Positions 61,645-64,000 of a DNA stretch of 64,000 nucleotides are shown here, in pieces (the stretch's first letter is position 1; every line of letters starts with the position of its first letter). Where the stretch lies: positions 1 to 64,000 of the forward strand of contig DUZS01000021.1 of the NCBI GenBank assembly GCA_013349405.1. Direction: 5' to 3'. Made by a program: the position numbers and the translations under genes. The notes beneath the pieces were generated by a model. That model was not told the DNA's origin. It ran no database searches and saw only the letters and a program-made list of their open reading frames with translations. Source of the DNA: Desulfuromonadales bacterium (GTDB lineage: Bacteria > Desulfobacterota > Desulfuromonadia > Geobacterales > Pseudopelobacteraceae).

Positions 61645-62051
61645 ACCGTGGCATTCTCTGCGGTAATGTTCATATATTCCCTGATTACCGGCAGATCGGC
61701 TGCTGCCCAGTCGAGTTCCGGCATCTGCCGCGCTTCCACCCATTTCAGGGCGTGATGTTCATACATGGTTACGGTGCCACCGGCCAACCGGCAGGTGAAG
61801 GGGTAGAGAGTGACGGTGAAGTCGGGATAACTGTGGGTTGCCGGGGTAAGCGCGCTGCCGATGAAGACGCTGACGCCAAGCTCCTCTCTCAGTTCACGGA
61901 TCAGGCACTCCTCCGCCGTTTCACCGCTTTCGATCTTACCACCGGGAAATTCCCATTTGAGCGGAAGAGACATGGACGCGCTTCTCTGGGCCGCCAGCAC
62001 CAAACCGTCCTGCTCGATGATGGCACAGGCCACGTGGAGATGACGCCTCAC
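61641..62051 (-). CDS. NUDIX hydrolase, MutT/NudG-like
   Basis: The 136-residue protein has the complete NUDIX box GGKIESGETAEECLIRELREELGV, preceded by LPLKWEFPGG as in MutT and CTP pyrophosphohydrolases. It probably hydrolyses oxidised or modified nucleoside triphosphates; the exact substrate is open. It overlaps the DUF815 gene upstream and the EamA gene downstream by four bases each, so the three form one minus-strand operon. Confidence 0.92.
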   Translation of the reverse strand: MRRHLHVACAIIEQDGLVLAAQRSASMSLPLKWEFPGGKIESGETAEECLIRELREELGVSVFIGSALTPATHSYPDFTVTLYPFTCRLAGGTVTMYEHHALKWVEARQMPELDWAAADLPVIREYMNITAENATV

Positions 62052-62941
62052 AATGAGGCCGTTTGATGGTGTTCAAGCAGCCGCATCCCGACCCAGCGGC
62101 AGGCAAACTGGTAGGCGATTCGGCCACTGTTATCCCCTTTGTCGTAACCCCACTGGATTGCCGCCGCTCGCGCTTCATCGTTCCAGGCGAGTGGTGAACC
62201 CTGTTTGACAAAGAGTTTATTGACCCATTGCCGGGTGACGTTGACGTATTGCTCCTGGCTGAACGGGTGGAAGCCGATCCAGAGCCCGAAGCGGCCGGAG
62301 AGGGATATTTTTTCCTCAATCGCTTCACCATGGTGCATCTCGTTGTTGATCAGCATGGCGCCCCGGTTGTCCGTTTCAAACTCGGGGAGGAGGTGGCGGC
62401 GATTTGAAGTGACATAGATCAGTACGTTGTCCGGCGGCGCATAGACGGCGCCGTCGAGTGCGCTTTTGAGCATTTTATAGCTGGATTCGCCGACTTCAAA
62501 GGAAACATCGTCGGAGAAGATGATGAAGCGGTACGGCAGTCGCTTGATGCAGTCGACGATATCCGGCAGATGGATCAGATCAGTTTTGTCAACCTGGACA
62601 ATCCGCAGTCCCTGGTGAGCATAATTATTGAGCATCGCCCGGATCAGGGAGGATTTGCCGGTGCCGCGCGTTCCCCACAGGAGCGTGTTGTTGGCAGGAT
62701 AACCGGCCAGAAACTGCCGGGTGTTTTCGACAACAATCCGCTTCTGCTCCTCGATTCCGAGCAGATCGTCGAGCGCGATCTGCTCGATGCTCTCTACCGG
62801 CTCCAGATAGCCGCTGAAGGAGTGCCGTCGCCAGTTGGCAGCATGGCTGACGGTCCAGTCAATTGCTGCCACCGGTTTCGGCAGCAGCATCTGCAGTGAG
62901 GTGAGTACCAGCTTCAGTTGTGATTTCAGTTCGTGGTCCAT
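62048..62941 (-). CDS. DUF815-family AAA ATPase
   Basis: The 297-residue protein has a P-loop LLWGTRGTGKSSLIRAML (about 86-103), a Walker B-like FIIFSDDVSFE, sensor-1 VLIYVTSNRRHLLPE and a sensor-2 Arg in SLSGRFGLWIGFHPFSQ. This is the DUF815 family, of unknown cellular role. The gene starts the minus-strand operon and lies divergent from the PTS-IIA gene with 148 bases between. Confidence 0.9.
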   Translation of the reverse strand: MDHELKSQLKLVLTSLQMLLPKPVAAIDWTVSHAANWRRHSFSGYLEPVESIEQIALDDLLGIEEQKRIVVENTRQFLAGYPANNTLLWGTRGTGKSSLIRAMLNNYAHQGLRIVQVDKTDLIHLPDIVDCIKRLPYRFIIFSDDVSFEVGESSYKMLKSALDGAVYAPPDNVLIYVTSNRRHLLPEFETDNRGAMLINNEMHHGEAIEEKISLSGRFGLWIGFHPFSQEQYVNVTRQWVNKLFVKQGSPLAWNDEARAAAIQWGYDKGDNSGRIAYQFACRWVGMRLLEHHQTASL

Positions 62942-63089
62942 AAATCAACCTCTCAGCGCGGTCACGCGTCAATTAACGGCAGAGAATGCAATTGACGTTT
63001 TAATTGTAATATCATATTGTTTTCCGCGCGTCAGTCAGAATTACCAACGGTTGGCAATAAATATACGATTCTGCCAGGAGATGCCTGAA

Positions 63090-63767
63090 ATGTTTTTAAA
63101 AGTAGCCGAACTTGCCGAAGCTGCGGGCGTCAATGAAAAAACGGTACTGTTCTGGATCAGAGATATGGGGCTTCCTGCGCACAAAGAGGATGACCGCTAT
63201 CGTATTAACAGGGTTGATCTGCTTGAATGGGCGACGACAACCGGGATTTCGATTCCGCCGGAAATATTTGCCGTTCATAATGAGCAAAAACGTCCGACAG
63301 CGGTTTCAGACGCGCTTCAGTTGGGTGGAATTTTTTACGACCTGCCGGGTGATACCCCCGAAACCGCGCTCCGGGAGGTTGTTTCACGGCTTCAGCTCCC
63401 CCCCGGCCTTGATCCGGACTTTCTGCTGCAGACCCTTCTGGCACGGGAAGCGCTTGGATCTACTGCTCTCGGCAACGGCATTGCCATTCCGCATGTGCGC
63501 AATCCGATTGTCGGTCCGGCCGGAGAATCGGCAATCAGTCTCTGCTTCCTCAAAAATCCGATTGACTTTGAAGCGGTTGACGGGAAACCGGTGACAATTC
63601 TCTTTACGCTGGTAACCCCCAATGTCAAGGCGCATCTGCAGCTGCTGGCAAAACTTGCCTTTCTGCTGCATGATCAGCCATTTCAGGAACTGCTCCATCG
63701 TGCCAACACAGAAACTGAGATCATGATAACGATCCGTGCTCTGGAGGATAGTAAAATCAGGAGGTAG
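63090..63767 (+). CDS. HTH plus PTS EIIA (fructose/nitrogen type) protein
   Basis: Residues 1-50 are a MerR/excisionase-like HTH (MFLKVAELAEAAGVNEKTVLFWI). Residues about 80-220 are an EIIA domain of the PtsN/fructose class, with GNGIAIPHVRNP carrying the phosphorylatable His135 and SLCFLKNPIDFEAVDGKPVTILFTLVTP. It probably senses PTS phosphorylation and may control the membrane complex encoded next. AGGAG nine bases before the ATG at 63090 is better placed than for the in-frame ATG at 63081. Confidence 0.88.
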   Translation: MFLKVAELAEAAGVNEKTVLFWIRDMGLPAHKEDDRYRINRVDLLEWATTTGISIPPEIFAVHNEQKRPTAVSDALQLGGIFYDLPGDTPETALREVVSRLQLPPGLDPDFLLQTLLAREALGSTALGNGIAIPHVRNPIVGPAGESAISLCFLKNPIDFEAVDGKPVTILFTLVTPNVKAHLQLLAKLAFLLHDQPFQELLHRANTETEIMITIRALEDSKIRR

Positions 63768-63774
63768 ACGCCCA

Positions 63775-64000
63775 ATGGCAGAGGAGTTGTTCGCCCCGAG
63801 TTCCCTGATACTTATTGCCACGCTGCTGGCCGCTCTTTCCGGTGGCCCGTTGCTGCTTCCCCGCTTGATCTCTCCAGCACGGTCCCAGCTGGTATCAATT
63901 GCTCTCCTCCTTGTTGCCTCGTGCGCCGGTTTAACCGGTTCGATCCTGATGCTCCTCTCCGGACGCACGACCCTGTTTGAACTGGCCTGGTCGCTTCCGT
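63775..64000 (+). CDS. HyfB-like proton-conducting membrane subunit, partial
   Basis: The frame runs off the end of the window after 75 residues (MAEELFAPSSLILIATLLAA at the start). Two hydrophobic helices with SGGPLLLP and TGSILMLLSG, then FELAWSLP, resemble the N-terminus of hydrogenase-4 component B and other NuoL-like subunits of energy-converting hydrogenase-related complexes. It starts seven bases after the EIIA gene, so the two are one transcript. Confidence 0.55.
   Translation, partial: MAEELFAPSSLILIATLLAALSGGPLLLPRLISPARSQLVSIALLLVASCAGLTGSILMLLSGRTTLFELAWSLP

Overview
The window looks like a chromosome segment of a Gram-negative anaerobe of the Desulfuromonadia, most likely the Geobacter / Pelobacter propionicus group. 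The pointers are a complex I operon with fused nuoB-nuoC-nuoD, small monohaem c-type cytochromes, many large multi-PAS hybrid kinases, HD-GYP and PilZ (c-di-GMP) proteins, and a GG-N10-GC sigma-54 promoter. The assignment is inference from gene content; no database was searched.

Layout. 0.2-5.5 kb: signalling cluster (decayed receiver/kinase remnant, hybrid histidine kinase, receiver-HD-GYP protein). 5.9-13.0 kb: short metabolic and stress genes (coiled-coil protein, cytochrome c lipoprotein, P-type ATPase relic, beta-carbonic anhydrase, PEP carboxylase, secreted intradiol-dioxygenase-like protein, PsiE-like, OsmC-like, Bax-inhibitor-like). 13.2-17.0 kb: a 1290-residue hybrid kinase. 17.1-18.0 kb: decayed minus-strand sequence and a frameshifted PilZ gene. 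18.06-18.26 kb: a candidate small RNA and tRNA-Gly(CCC).

18.24-26.57 kb is an integrated element of about 8.3 kb in the 3' end of tRNA-Gly, bounded by a 25-bp direct repeat. Its left half carries a tyrosine integrase, an excisionase-like HTH protein and a second recombinase-like protein, all on the minus strand. The middle (about 21.05-23.28 kb) has no convincing gene but many perfect dyads and a 13-bp-periodic T-rich array. The AT-rich right half carries a small unknown protein and five predicted exported proteins or lipoproteins. The original tRNA terminator appears to lie just beyond the right repeat.

26.8-36.9 kb is ordinary chromosome: a small ORF, YjbQ, IHF-alpha-like protein with a G9 tract at its ribosome binding site, DUF2905, glucokinase, Ysc84-like protein, AI-2E-type permease, HrpB helicase, a ferritin-like protein, a small cytochrome c and Tex. 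37.1-51.8 kb is the complete nuo operon in the order A-BCD-E-F-[VapBC]-G-H-I-J-K-L-M-N. It has been invaded by two copies of a ~120-bp terminal-inverted-repeat element, an in-frame GC-rich palindrome in nuoL, and a toxin-antitoxin pair between nuoF and nuoG. 51.8-58.9 kb: an internally duplicated outer-membrane barrel, a sigma-54 promoter with two tandem small secreted proteins, and a MacA-MacB-TolC-like efflux operon (macB also carries in-frame palindromes). 58.9-62.9 kb is a minus-strand series (PilZ, RecA-like ATPase, DUF2786, EamA transporter, NUDIX hydrolase, DUF815 ATPase). 63.1-64 kb starts a plus-strand pair: HTH/PTS-IIA protein and the beginning of a HyfB-like membrane protein, cut by the window end.

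Working together: carbonic anhydrase can supply bicarbonate to the adjacent PEP carboxylase; complex I feeds respiration; the HD-GYP and PilZ proteins are likely parts of c-di-GMP signalling. The least explained parts are the non-coding core and exported cargo of the tRNA-Gly element.
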